Shown one piece after another: positions 11,287 to 26,200 of a DNA stretch of 64,000 nucleotides (its first letter is position 1; each line of letters begins with the position of its first letter). This DNA is from Vanilla planifolia (Eukaryota > Streptophyta > Magnoliopsida > Asparagales > Orchidaceae). The DNA is taken from positions 34,424,412-34,488,411 of the forward strand of contig CM043865.1 in assembly GCA_023846275.1 (NCBI GenBank), read 5' to 3'. Below the pieces are notes generated by a model, which saw only the letters and a program-made list of their open reading frames with translations, had not been told where the DNA came from and did not search any database. A program made the translations under genes and the position numbers.

Positions 11287-14200
11287 ATGGAGCTGTATTA
11301 TGCACACCTTCCACAAAGCTTCCACTCTTTAAAGAGGTACGATTCCCACTGAAGTCCTTTACGATCGATGCAAGTGAATTACTGTATCAGAAGCCTTTTA
11401 AATTCCAAATAACAAAAATAATAAACATAATGTTAATTATTTAGAAAGCTTATATTTTACATATTTTTTAGTTCATGATTAATGTTTTTAGATTTTTGTA
11501 TCTAAAATAAAATAGTATAATAAAATATTAAGAGTCACTTATTTAGAAAAATGTTTGTATAATAATGCGTGGAACAAGTGTAAACAATTTATTCGTTTTT
11601 GTTTTCAATTATTTACAATTTATTTAAAAAAATCATTCTCAAATAAAAATCTATTTCAGTTTTTATATCATGTTATGTTTTGTGTTTAGAATTTTTTTTT
11701 TTAATTTAGTTTTAAAATGGTTTTTTGTTTGAGTGCGCATGAATGAAACGAATTGCAGAGATATTTTAAATATTTTATAAATATTTTATATGCGAAGTTC
11801 AAAATATTCTTTCATAATTTATAAATATTTCTATTAAAAAAATAGATAACGGTAGCGCTCTTCGATCCAACGAATGTGCTTTGATAAATAAATAATATTT
11901 GAATATGTTCTTGGAAACTATTATTTGTTTGCTTTTAAGAAAATGTGTTTTTTTTTTCATTAATTTCTACGAGATTGATTACTTGCATGTTAGGTATTTT
12001 TTAAAATGTTTTTTTATAAAGTAATTCAAATTAAATATTTTTTAAATTCAATTTAATGAATTATTAATTCCATGTTGTTATATTTAAAAAAGAACTAAAT
12101 ATTATATCTTGTTCAAAGTTACTGTATAAATGGACGGAATAGTTTGGATGCTGATTGGGTGGAACTCCATTTCCCATTTCTACTGCTTTAAGCCGTCGCC
12201 TGTTCCACTACTCGAAACTGGATGTGCGTTTAGACTCCGAGCTTCGAGTAGAGATCATCGGCAGTTAGTGCTATTAGGGTTTAGGAAGTCTCGATTAGTC
12301 TTTCTTAGAGGAAGATGTGTTGCTGACGTCACGCAAAGTAGCAACAACTTTCATGATGACAACGAGGTCAGTGATCGTCGTCTCTCCATTATAAATTCCG
12401 GAGTTAACCTGAACGAAATAAACTTGCTTTGCATTGAAAAGATTACCGTCCTATTTGCTATTCTGCTCTGCAGCTTGCATTGACAAGTGTTGTTATTTCT
12501 TTCTTTCTCGTTGTAATAAATCATCGCTACTTAAAGACTGCATCAAGCTTGTGCTTATTATACTTCAAAATATAGCTGGTTCTTTTTGGACAGCGCACTT
12601 AATGCTTGAAATAATAAACTTTATAAAGATCATGGTTAGTTGTTGGGGATAGGATGCTGATCGAGGTGACTCAGTTTAACAGCCGAAAGGCTATCAGTTT
12701 ATGAGATGTGAGTAACGGGGGCCGTGTTTATAGGGCGGTGGTGCAACTCTGAACCATATTCTTTGAAGTTGGAAATTTTGTTTTGCTGATGAGATGCTGG
12801 GGAATTACTACTTCTAGTTTCACAGACGGTTGCTTTTGGGTTTTAAGTTAAATTTGGCCCACAAGTTGCAGAATAGGCTGGAGAAGCCTGTAAACTTTCA
12901 TACATATAATTAGGTGCGTGCTTTCACTCTTCTCTGTATATTGTGTTAATCCAGGACATCAGCGAAACATCTGAACTTTTTAACAGTGGCTACTTCTTTT
13001 TGCCTTTCCTGTTGTTTGTAGATGAAGAGGACATCTAAACTACTATTTTGACTATTTGTACACGAGTGAAGTCATTTCTGTTTTTGGATTGAGGTGATAT
13101 TTAAGTGTTTCACCGTCACCCATTTTTATGATGATGATTAAAAAACGCAAAAAAGGAAGGGTTTAGACTTCAATGGAATTGTGAGACATAGAGGTTTTAC
13201 TATCGGTAATAACTTAGAATCATGTAATTTAATCACCATGAATTGATTGGAGAACACGTGTGTGCTAGCGATTGAATTGATTTACAGTGAATTTCAATAG
13301 CTCATTGGCTTGCATCGAGGCTTGGTGGTGTCATCATGCAAAAGTTAAATGGCTTGTTGAAGAGGATCTTAATGCTACTTTCTACCATCATGCTATGATG
13401 TTTAGGTAAGGTCAAATTGGATCTCTTATTTGCTTAGAAATCTATTGATTTATTGTTTACTCACTTGGCTAAAAAGTCAAGTCTACCGCTTCATTGCTTT
13501 AGTGCAATGTCTCTCCCGTACCAAGATAGCACTTAATATGGGCTAGGTGAATCAGTTGATTGAGCTGATTTTGGTAGAGAAGATCAGCCATGTTGTTTTA
13601 TCTCGTGGCCTTAAGCGAGCTCTTGGTGTTGATGGTATTACTATATCATTCATGAAAGGATAATGGGATGCCACACGCTTTAACTTTATCGCCACGCTTT
13701 AACTTTATCGCCACGGTTCAACATTCTTCACCACTGGAGTTATATCTTGTTGACAAAAGGAACTATAGCTGTTCTTATCCCAAAGTCTAAGGGGCTAATC
13801 GAGATTAGGGATTAGGGAAATTATCTTTGTATTTTGTAGTGTGTATCTAGTATACTTTAATCCGATCATTGATGTTGTGATTTTTAGGATTGTGGGTTGT
13901 TAGTTTTTAGTCTATTTTGTTGGGTGAATAACTCTCATAAATAACATCCTCATCTCCATTGTAATATATTCTTTGTTCCATCCTTATTTTCCAATCAATA
14001 TATTGAATGTGATTGAGAACTTTGTTAACAACAATTCCATGGAATGGGGATCTAAATAAGAATTCAATCCTTTATCTTGCATGGGACAAGGTTTGCATCC
14101 TTAAATGTTTTGTCAGTCTCAACATTGAGTGGAGAGAGGCATATGGAAGGCAGGTATCTTGGTATTCCATTGAGGATTAATTGTAACACCAATGGACTTT

Positions 14201-17200
14201 ATGATAATCATTGCTTTTGTGAGACGTAGGATTGTTGGGTGGGTTTTGCCACTTCCCTTTTGTTGGGAAAATCACTCAGATTGAATTCTCATCTCCATTC
14301 CGATATATTCTATGTTTTTTTTATGTTCCAATTAGTGGGTTGGATATGATTGAGATATCAAGAAATTTTTGTGGAATGAGGCTTTGAACAAGAACTCAAT
14401 TTGGTGTCTTCAAATGTTTTGATGGGCTCAATATCCATCATTTTAGAGAGTGGAGAGAAGTGTTCATTGCTTAGTTGATGATGAAATTTGCCAACAATGA
14501 ATTACTTCTTTGATTGGAGTGTCTTAATTTGAAGTATTGTGGCAAGCTTGTTAAGTTTTAAGTCTAACCAGGGGATTCTTTCACTTGGAAATTCTTGCGT
14601 GTAAGAGAGATTGAAAGGAGCAATATGTAGTGGATTATTGACTTGAGTAAAGGCTTTATGGTCTGGTCTGTTCCTTGGGTTTATTTTATTCCTCTTAAAA
14701 GATGACATATTTGAAGTGAGGTTCAACAAAAAGAGGTGAATTGTTATAAATAAAATTTGAATTTTTTAGAAATTATTTAAAGAAAATATTTTAAAGTAAT
14801 TCTTAATAACTCGAGCAATTCTCTAGAAGTGATTTTGTGTAATTTTAATTTTATTTTAAAATATGTTAATTTTTTAATAATAATTTTTTATAAAAATTAT
14901 AAAATAGAAAAATCATCAAAGATTAAGATATACATTAATAATTTTTAGATAGTTTGATTTAAAATTAAGTTTACATCTGCCCTGACAAAAACAAAATACA
15001 ATCAATATTAGTCTTTTGTCAATAGACAGATAGGCTACACTCTTACAATAATAAAATAAAAAAACATGTTACAATGATTTTACAAAAAAAATAAAATGGG
15101 TAGAAAGAGAAAAAAATTGACGATAGAAATCAGTACTTAATATAAACTAATTTTCTATGCTTGAAGAAATACTTAACAAGGCATAAGTGTTTTAATTTAA
15201 TCATTTAACAAATAAAAAAAAGAGAAACTAAGAACTTAGTTGATTTAAATAAGAAAGTGGAATTCAGAGTTTGATAATGAAGAACGTAATATAAGGAAGC
15301 GATGATGCGTACTAGCTATTAACAGCTTAAATGTCGTAACTCGAAATTTTTTTTTAGATTTTGTAAAAATTTTATAAATCAATTTTGTTAAAAAATTCTC
15401 ATATTTATAGATATTTTTTAATAATTAAAAACAGTTATCAAACATACCAAAATAGTCGTTATTGCTTTCGCAAATGTATGTTTTTTAAAATTAGAAAATT
15501 GTTATTTAAATAAAAATTATAACGATTCTTAATAATGGCTAAAATAGCTATTACGCAGGATCCGTTCAATCAGAAGTATCCTGGATCATTCAATTACGAA
15601 AACTATGCGATCAGACTGCTAATGTTAAAGTGGAATTGTTTACTAATTAGGATTTGATTTTGTCTATTAAATCTTTATCGTGATATGATAGTTAGATTTA
15701 GATCTTACATGTAAAAAAACATGGATTGTGCGATCATAAAATTGCACTATTGAACGACGAATCTAATTAGGCATTGTAAAAAGGCGGTTGAGATTATGAC
15801 CATTTGATCATAAAATTGTGCGATCGGACGACGCATGTTACTCTTGCAATTTAGAAGTTTTCAACATAAAAGAAGTTCTAAGTTTTAGTCCCTCATGGTG
15901 TATTTTTTCTTTTGTGTTTTTTCTTATAATGCTTTTCTTGTGCTTATAATTTAGCCTTTACAATTGGAGTTGACTGCCCCTTAGTGCATTTAGGTTTTGG
16001 CCACCTGCGTTGCCAATAATTATGAAGTAAACGGATACAGGAATGATGTCTCAATTCGATACTCTTTTGTCAGGGTTAAGAAGTAATGCCCAACTCGATT
16101 ACTGTAGTGAATAGATTTAGGAGTGATGCCTCGACCCAAAATGTGTTATATAGCTTTAGGATTGTTTAGGTCAAGTAAAATTAGTTTTTTTATTTAATTA
16201 ATTATTATCGAATTAAATTTTCAAAGATAGGATAAAAGATAAAATAATTCTTAAGATACTCAAGATAAGATATATTAAACTTTTGAAAACTTTAATGTTT
16301 TTCGAAGATAATTAATTTAAATAATTTTTTTTGTAATTATGATTTTAGTTAAGCTTTACATTCTAATCAAAATAAAAGTGAAATATTTAAAATTTAACTT
16401 AAAGTGAATCTCTTAGTAATTTTCTACTTAAATTAAATAAAAGAAAGATTTGTTATCATCAAGTACTAGGATTAGGGCTTAACAATACAATACTACTCTC
16501 ATAAATATGAAGCTGGTCCTCTCTCGTGAGATTTGTGATCTGCTATGCAGTGATGGGTCTTGGAATTATTCTTCCTTGCATCAGTTCTCCATTAAGGCCC
16601 CTGTTGGGTATTCTTCCTTGCTGCTATTTTGCAAGTCCAGCTTTGACTGCTCTAACATGCAAAAAGCTCTTTTTTATAATACATAATTGTGGTGCCTGGT
16701 GCTGGAACCTGCATGTTCAGCTGTGATTTGCAGCTTTTTTGCACATCTCTCTTGATATAGGTTGCCCACATTGTTATGGTTAGCAGCAAAAGTATCCCAT
16801 TTGTACTTTATGCTCATGTGGTTATGGGATGCAAGATGATTTTGAATGCATTTTGGTGAATGGTTTCTGTGATGCAGACTTATTTTATGGCTTATGCAGA
16901 TTTTAGCCATCCGTCACCCAATGACCTCCATGGATGCTCTTTTGTCCTATTTTGCTCATTTTACTGACAAAAAAATAATGTCAAAAATGATGTCAGTCGT
17001 TGCCTTTATTTACCAAATTTAGTGAGCACAAAACAAGGTTTATTGTTAGGCTGCACGCATCCCCTTTAGTTATTATCACAAATGTGTGATTATTGATGAT
17101 CTAATTGTTAATCCATCGAAGTTGAAAACTGGGATTGGTGAAAGTTACCACCTTCGTAGAATTTTATTAAGGAACTTTGATGCCTTGATGAAACTAATGG

Positions 17201-20200
17201 CTTTGATAGTGTTTTAAGAGACTACTTTGTAAATTTCTTACCAGCATTTGGCAAGAAGTTACTTACTTGTGCAATTAATATTGTGAAGTTTATGGTAGCA
17301 TGTTTACTAGTTTTTTTTTGTGGGATAGCTACTTTGATGGATTATGTCTTGAGGGAGACTCCTTTATTACCATTACAAAAGTTTTTGAGGGTGTTAGGGC
17401 CAACCATAATGCACAAATGTTAGATATGACATAGGTTTCTTCTCCTTTCAAACATGTTAAAATCTTTAATGTTTATATAAATACTAATGTGGCAAATTTT
17501 GCACCTAACATTTTATTTTGATGATTTTTAATGTATAAGGAATGTTTCTCCCACTTCATTTTGCATTATACCTCATGAGGATGGTGATTTTTGTATTGTA
17601 GATTTACATAATCCAATATATATGGGTTACAAATGACTCTGAAGTGTCATGTCCTAAATTTCATTTGAAGTTATGGATACCTAGATTTTATGTTAGAGAT
17701 AAATATTAAGTGTAAAGGCCTAATGTATGTCATGCTAAATCACTATACTTCACTTTGTTCATACCCATCATATAAGGTTTTATTTATAGGCATATTATGC
17801 ATTAGTTTAAATGGAAAGATAATCAAAATTTGTCTTGATGTTGGTTAGGATTTTCTATCTTGTGTATGACAATGGACTATAATTTGGCAATCTTATCCAT
17901 TGTGTTGTGTCATCATTCATAATTTTATGTTTCCAATGATGTCATTTGCACAATTATATGTAACTTTGTTTTGTTAGGTTTTTTTCTCTTTTAGAATTAT
18001 TGTACTATTTTTATTGGCTTATTTATTGTAGAAAATATAAATTGATGTTGAAGTTTGTTACATCAATTTGTTAGAAGTTTAATATGGTTGAATGTCAATG
18101 TGATGCTCATTTATAACTTAGATAATCTTGATAATTTTTGAAAAGTGTTTCAATAGTAAGAGTACATCATAAATGCATGTTAAAATACATTTGCAATTAA
18201 CATATGTAGACAAAATAAAAATATAACAAAATGGAAATGACTAATAATTAGATGAGTTTGGTAGAAGCCTTAGTAGTGATGCTTTAGAGGCTTCCCAATC
18301 ATTATCCTTCAAAAATATCCATTCAGGTCCCTTAAATTTTTATAATTATACTAGTAGTTGCTTATATATAAGGGCAATTTAGGTAAAAATGTTTTAGAAT
18401 AGTTGTAGCATTTGCAGGACTTATGGACTTGTTTGTTTGTTTTTAAAACTAAAAAGAGATTGCTTGCTAAATTTGTTAAGCATGAGAGATCCAACAATTA
18501 GAAATCATAAATATTCCTAATAATGCACATCATGAAAATTATTTTTTTGATATATGATCTTGCTAATAATCTTGTATTTTGTGCATAATATAAAACAAGA
18601 AGTTGGAGTCATGGCAATACCTCACTAGGAACGTTGAAACTTTACAATAACACCTGACAGGGTTGAGTGACATGCATGGGTGAAAGTGTGACGAAGTGTG
18701 TTAGTGATAGTGTGGCTTCTATACAAGGCTTCTAGATGTACACGAATAAGTTCAACATTGGCTTTAAGAGGATAGATTTTAAGCTTTATAAATCATAAGC
18801 TTTGAAATGATGAGATGCCTTTTGAGGAAAATTTTTTTTATTCCCATGAGAACTCCATCATTAAATGTGCTAGAATTGGAATAGTTTTGAATTGGGTGAC
18901 CAAGTGAGAAGGGACTCCCTTGATAAAGATAACACTCGATTGAATAAGGACAATATTTCATCAAGAAGGTTGAATGTTACAATTTGGTATTAGAGTTGGC
19001 AATTTTATTAGTTTGATATGATTTAAGGATGAATCAAGCGGATGTTGATAGACCTATAACACTTGACAAGATAGGGAGTGAAATTACACGAGTGAAAGTT
19101 TGGTTTTTAGTAATAGGTTTTTAAAGGTATAGGAATGAATTATCTTACATTAGCTATTAAGGATAGATCTTGGTCTACATAGTCTTAAAATATTGAAGTA
19201 TTATTTTGGGGCAAACTTGTATGTAATCTTATGAGAACTCTATAGTTAAATTTGTTGAAATTAAAATAGTTTTAGGATGAGTAACCATGCAAGAAGGGCT
19301 AACATTATAATTTTTTTTGCATAAACTTTGTGGTCACAATTCTCAAATTTTTCCAAGGTTTTCAATCATTGATATATTTGATCTTGCATAACATTATAAT
19401 AAGTTATAAGTTAGATTTAAGAAGTCTAATTATTCATTTTATTATTTTAGCATATTTTCACAATCCCTATATTGTATGTAAGACTCATCATGAACATATG
19501 CTAATACATCAGGGAGGGTCAACACTTCTTTGTGAGCTCTTGAGTAGAGGGTGGAGTGCAAACCTATTATTCTTAACAAGCCTAGCAACCAAGAGAATGT
19601 AAGTCCCATCTTGAAGAGCCCCAATCTCTCGAAGAAAATATGTACTTGTTTAGTTGGTATGAACTTGTGTGAATAAGTTCTCTAAGAGATATTTTTCTTA
19701 ATAATAGTACATAAATTTCATGATATATAATCTATATGTTAAAAATCGAAGATCAAATGATCTTTTGCATATTTCATTGGGCTACTAGTCTATTTGTTCA
19801 TCAGTTATCATAAAAGGGATGGTATGGATGAGATCCTCTAGTTTGGATCCTTCCTAAACCAACTACAAACATGCATGTCATGACTTAGTTTATATTGAAT
19901 CGAACTCTTCTAGTTTATTTTCTAGCTACTCCAACACATCTAAGCTATATGTGATATAAACTAGACAATTGTGTAGTGCACTTTAATGAAATTGTGAAGG
20001 AGTAAAACGAAATCCATGGCATATCTTCAAACGATAATACAAGTACAAGCATTTTTTTTTCTCTTTGTGAATATGAATATATCAAATTTCATGGATAGTT
20101 CTAAAGTAAGTTGTTTAATTTTTTATGGCATTCATTCATAAATTTAGATTACAAATTTATTGTTGTTTGCTATCTATCATAAGGTCAAAAATCATGTGGA

Positions 20201-23200
20201 TATGATCAGCCTGGCTAAAACTTTCCTGTTTAGCAATTGGTATCATTTCTTGTCTTAGAGCTTATTTTTTATGTTGACTATTGATCTCTATTGAGATCTA
20301 TTTTAATATGCAGGAACAATCAAATAAAGATCCTACAATTATTAGATCATTTGTTAGTCAGATTAGTTATAGTTATCTTTGCTATTTTTTTGATTTCTTT
20401 ATATATTGAGATGTTATCAATTTTTTTTCTATTTCCTTATGCCTTGAGATTGGTGTTTTTATGTTTTGGGATTTTATGTATTTCCTTTTCCTTTTTGTTG
20501 GTTTTCCTTATTTTGTAAAGAGTTGGTTTTCACATAGAACAGTAATGATTATTGTAATTTGTTATTAGAGTTTGAAAGCTAATTATAATAAATAAGAGAG
20601 GACATTATTGTTTTCTTCTTCCTTTCTTTGGTCTTATGGTATCGTAATTGGTCCTTCTACTAACATGAATATCAAAGGCTCTCATGGCCAATCAAGTCAC
20701 AAACTTAACTTCATCTACATTAGAATCATTTAGGATTCTGTCTCCAACCTTCAATTTTTCATAGTTTCTAGTCATGCTGGAATCCCTTAATCAAATTTAT
20801 CTCTTATAAATTGAATGATAATAATTTCAAAAAGTGTTATCACTTGGTCTTGTGATTAAAGGTAGAGAAAAGATGGAATATTTGATAGGAGTAACAATGA
20901 CATGCCTATTAGAGTTGGTCAACTATAATGTACAGGAAGTAGAGAATTCGATGGTGATGACATGGTTAATAAACTCAATAGGGCATAGGATTTAGTGCTT
21001 CTAATTGTTCTACCAAATGAAAAAATAAGTGTAAGATGTAGTGAAAGAGATGCTTTTAGAGCTTAGGAATGTATTAGAGAGCATTGTCGTTCATTCTAAA
21101 ATTTGACGCACTTAACAAGGTACACTTTTGTTACTTACCATTTTACTACACTTTTCGAACTGTGGTTGGAATTTCATTATATCAATTAGAAATATCTTGA
21201 TTATGGAGTTTCATACAAGACATGTTAGAGAAGGATCAAATATTTGATTTTTTTACGATGTCTGAATTAAAAGCTTATTAATATTTGAGGATTTATACTC
21301 GGCTCAAAGCCTCTACCTATTTTGAAGTAGATATTTCCTGAATTTTGTTGTGAAGAGATGAGAAATTTTATGTCTTCGTCATTACATAACAAAACAACTA
21401 AGGTGGAAATGTAAAGATCTACATTAGTTGAAAACCAAAATGAGGTATGCAAGCCAAGGGAAGCTTTTGAAGAAGATAAATAGTTGTTGTATGAGCATTA
21501 TAAGAAGACATCTCACACCAAAAACATGTGTAGAGGATATTCATGACAAATTTGCAAATTGAAGTTTGAGGAGAAAGAATGCTTACGTGGCTAAGATAAC
21601 AAGTAGTGGTACCTTTCAACCATTAATGACTTTGCAAATGAAAATTATTCGAAAACTAGTGATTTCATCAATTATAAGTTTGAACCTATCTTATCAACTT
21701 TTGTTGGTTCTACAACTCTTACAATATACAAGAAGTATTTTTTTTGGCTTGTCATGTAAAAGGCTGTATGATATTTGGATAGTGGACATAGATGCTTCTG
21801 AACATATGACAAATTTTAATAGAGAATTCAATAACTATACATTATATACAAAAAAATATTGGGATCAGAGTGATGGGTATGCGTGCATGATAATAGAGAG
21901 AGGGATATAGAATTGAATGGGTTGAAGTTGAATTCTATTTTTCATGTTTGTGATTTGAAGTGTAATTTATTTTTAGTAAGTAAAATATCCAAAGACTTTA
22001 ATTATGCTGTAACCTTTTTCTTTCTTGTTATACATTTCAATATTTGTCATTGAAGTAAACAATTGCGATCGTTGAGAAGTAAAATGGCCACATTATCACT
22101 TGTCAGGTGTTCGTTCTTCTTTGAATCGGAAATCATTTACTTTTTTTTAATATTTTCATATTCAACTATTGCATAATAGATTAAGCCACCCAAGTTTCTC
22201 TTATGACATCTATACCTTCATTTCTTTGTTAATAAAGATTCATTTTTATATCATTGTGATTATTATATTTTTCCAAAAAAATACTTGCATTTTATCTACT
22301 CATAAATACAAATCCTTTATTTTACCTAATTCATAGCAATATTTGGGACCATCATGAGAGTTAGATTTAACTAGGAAATGATAGTTTGATACATTTATTG
22401 ATGAATATACCAAAGTATTTTAGGTCTACTTGATGAGTGAAAAACTAGAAGTGATGACATCTTTAAATAATTCCATGAAATTGTCACAAATGTTTCCAAT
22501 CACTCATATATATTTTCAAACAAATAATGGTATTGTATTTTTCTCATAAAGTTGATAAATATCTCATGGAATGTGGGGCACTTTATTAAAGTTTATGCGT
22601 ATACTTTTAAACAAATGGGCTTGTCTAAATAAAAAATCAGCACTTATTGGAAGTTTTTCGATTAATTTTGTTTGCTAGTCATTTTTCAAACTCTTATTTT
22701 GCTGAAGTCATTCTTATATACGTATTTCTGATTAATGATGTTTTCTCTAAAATCCTAAAAAACTAAACAGCCATTAATGAATTGTTGTTTGTCTTTTCTT
22801 CCTCTTAAGTTCATAATTCTTTTAAACCTTGTGTGCTCAACTATGTGGAATTTGTCCATAATGTTTTGCTTAATTGAGGAAAGTTTAATCCTAGGTCCCT
22901 CAAGTCTTTGTTGTTATTTTGCACAAAAGGGATGTAAGTGTTATCATTCTCTTGCAAAATGATTCTTGATCTATGCAATATCTTCTTTATAGAAGAGTAA
23001 GCCTTTTATTGCCAAGTTTTTTTCTAAAGGGAAAATAATACTAAAAGAAACAAACATTGGGATTCCACTTATTTCAAGGCATTTCCTATAATCATCACTT
23101 CATCTTTCCTTTCTCAATTTGAGCATGGGTCCAACAGTAGTAGTGAATTATGTCAGGGGCAAAGTTCAATACTATATACCCGACTTCATGTCTGGTTTAC

Positions 23201-26200
23201 TTTAGGAGATCACAAGCTGTAGTGCAGACTTAGTTCAAATCATTGATAGATTCCACTAATATGGATAATCAAGAGAATGATGATGAGATGATGAGTGCTA
23301 TGAGGAAGAACAGCTGATTAATGTCATTGATTTTCTAATTGATTTACGGAAGGGGGTAAACTCTTGTATTGAAAATTTCAAAGCCATTGTCACCAAGATT
23401 GATGAGATTTAAGTTCCTAGAAATATTCATAAGGCAATTCAATATTTAAAGTGGAAGAAAGCTACACGGGAAGAGATGAAGACATTGAATGACAATAATA
23501 CCTGAAAGATGGTGGAGTTACTAATTGAGAAGGAAACAGTTGGTAGTAAATATGTATTCACAGTAAAATATAGATTGAATGAAGCTGTAGAATACTATAA
23601 GACAAGAGTAATAGCAAGAGGTTTTACTCAGACCTATGGAGTTAATTTTTAAGTGATTTTTTTGCATGCTCAATTAAAATTCTATTGTTTATTGCCACTA
23701 AGTTAGATTGGAGATTATATCAACTAGGTATTAAAAATTCTAAATGTCATGTTGAAGGAGGTGCATATGAGAGCTCTTGAATTTGAGATAAAGAGAGATC
23801 TAGACATCATATCTAAGCTAAAAAGGCCCTTATGGTTTGAAACAATCACTTTGGGCTTGTTTCATGTAGTTCAACACTATAATGAAGGATCTTAGACACA
23901 ATCAAGGGAAAGCCAATTGATGAAGAAGAATGGGATAGGTAAATAGGTAATTATTGTTATACATATTGATGATATGGTAATAATAGGTGATGATGAAGTG
24001 GAGATTGGAAATCTCAAGAAGAGATTTCAACCTAACTTTGCAGTAAAAGATTTAAGAAAAAAAGTACTTTCTTGAGATGGATATTGTAGGAAGTTACAAA
24101 GAAATTTTCATTTCACAAAGAAAGTATATGCTTAACTTGCTTAATGAGACTATAAAACTTGGGTGCAAATTGTCTAGTTTGCTTTCAGAATTTCTTTGGA
24201 AGCACAAGATGTTAGATAGTGATTCTCTAGTGAATAGAGTTATCAACATTTGTTATAAAAATCCATCAGCTTGTCACTCATGAGAGCAAATATTGCTTTT
24301 ATTGTAAGCATTGCAAGTCAGTACATACATGCTTCTACAAAAGGACACTTAGAAGTAGCAAAGCAGAGTTCAAGTTATTTAATGGAAAGTCCTTGTAAAT
24401 TCTTGTTGTTAAAGAAAACTGGAGGATTTATTGGTTCTTCAAATGTAGACTAGCCAAGAACTAATGATGATAGCACATCAACAACTGGGTATTACACAAA
24501 AGTCTCGAGTGCTTGGGTGACTTGAAGCAAAAACAGTCTGTGGTAGTTTGAAGTAGTACAATGTCAAGTATAAGGCTATAGCTCAAGGAACTTGTAAACT
24601 TATTTGGAGGTAGAGGTTGATGATAAATATAAATGTGTTGCTAATGTGGCCTATGGAGTTATTCATTAATAGCAAGCCAACTATCAGTGTAATCTGTAAT
24701 TTAATTTAATGTTATCAGATAAAACATGTGAGAATTGATAGAAACTTCGTCAAGGCTGAAATTGAGTATGGAACTGTTGTCTTGTTTTATATTTCTACCA
24801 TGTCCCAATTACTTTATTTCAAATGAAAATTCTTTGTAAATCAAGTTTTGATCCTTATGATAACAAGTTGGGGAATGATTCATATCTATTTATGAACACT
24901 TTAGAGAGAATAAAAAAGTTAATGTTGATCTCATAATTATAAAATCATTTGTTTGTCATATTAGTTTATTTTTCTATTTTTTTTGTTTCTTATGTTTTGA
25001 GATTTTATTAGTTTTCTTTTTTTTTCTCAGTTTCCTTAAAATTTGGGATTGATTGTTTAATGCCTTGAGATTTTGTTAGTTTCTTAATCTTATATGAAGG
25101 ATTAATTTTTAAATATAAGATCGGTTATTGTAATTTGTTATAAGAGATTTTAAGTTGAGTATGACAAATAAGATAAAAAATTATTATGTTTTCTTCCTTT
25201 CTATAGTTTAATAATATAATCTTTCTGACTATATAATTTTTAAGAAAACCCTTCCCTCTAGCACTTCACACTGATATAAGAAAACAAATTATGGGGACAA
25301 ACAAAAAGGTTATTCATGAATTTACCTCCCTGCTGAACCTGAAACATCTATAAACACTGAACAAAGTGCAAATAGTTAGACAAGAGATGAATGTGGAGAA
25401 ATGCATATTACTTAAATTATCTACTCCATGCTTTTGGAGAAGAATGAAATTCTCTAATCCACGTTTGTCTTGACTGCTTTCCTGGGGAAGTGAGGGATCC
25501 ACATGTTTGTTCATAGTTTATTACTTAAATTTGAACCATCTGGAATCTCCTAATTTTAGGTTGAGCTTTCGTTCTAAGAGGATATATTCTTGGCATTGAA
25601 TGCATACCAGAAATTTTATAAGGCATTGGAATATATTTTATGTGTTTAGAATCATAGAGGGGGTTTCAATTTGTTCCATGAGACCTATTGTAGGTTCCCA
25701 TGATGCCTAAGACTAAACCACTTTACTAGCGCTTATTGAAACAGTTTTTATACTTATTTTGTTTTCACAGTTAAAATATTTATTTCTCCCGCTGCTAATG
25801 AGTATAACTTGGAATTTTGCTTGAATGTATGATGCATAGAACATTAGAGAGGGAACTCCACCTGGAAATATGTCTTGAGTTGTTCATTGGAATTGACTTA
25901 AATTGGTAATTCAAAGTCCTACTAGCTACAGGCATTAGTTGTATTTGCAACACTTGTGTGAAAAATTATCTGTTTGGCTTAAAGGAAAAAATCATTCTAG
26001 TATTGTGGTTGGCAAATTAAACTAGTTTACGGCTAAATGCCTATCATGCCTAGCTACGTTCTTTCCTAGAAGCAGAATATCTATGAGATTGTTTAAACTG
26101 AGAAATTATTGTCACCTAGTTATTTGTGATCGCCTTTGCATTCCTGTTACTTAGTTTAAACAACACTAACTAGGAAACAATGCCGTGAGGGCAATGCCGT

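Larger units (their letters stand above)
20275..25210 (+). mobile_element. Degenerate Ty1/copia LTR retrotransposon inside TGA intron 1, sense orientation
   Basis: About 4.9 kb, with diverged LTRs, a primer-binding site, a polypurine tract and pol remnants in copia order (integrase before reverse transcriptase and RNase H). WIVDIDASEHMT (about 21775-21810) matches the copia protease motif W--DSGAS-HMT. KWKKATREEMKTLN and KYVFTVKYRL, then ARGFTQTYGVNF (about 23450-23650), match the start of copia reverse transcriptase. IVIHIDDMVIIGDD (about 23950-23990) is the YVDDM active-site block with Tyr changed to His. ISQRKYMLNLL (about 24110-24140) and STKGHLEVAKQSSSYL (about 24330-24380) match the connection and RNase H entry. 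Numerous stops and frameshifts make it non-functional. Marked LTR divergence suggests an old insertion. Confidence 0.85.

Noticed and set aside
12130..12483. Plus-strand ORF of 117 codons as an independent gene
   Set aside because: The peptide is not recognisable and includes low-quality hydrophobic ends. The region is better described as a GC-richer island or possible leader exon.
16526..16910. Cys-rich frames on both strands as a zinc-finger gene
   Set aside because: The Cys and His spacing does not match any zinc-binding family I know, and the frames are short and interrupted.
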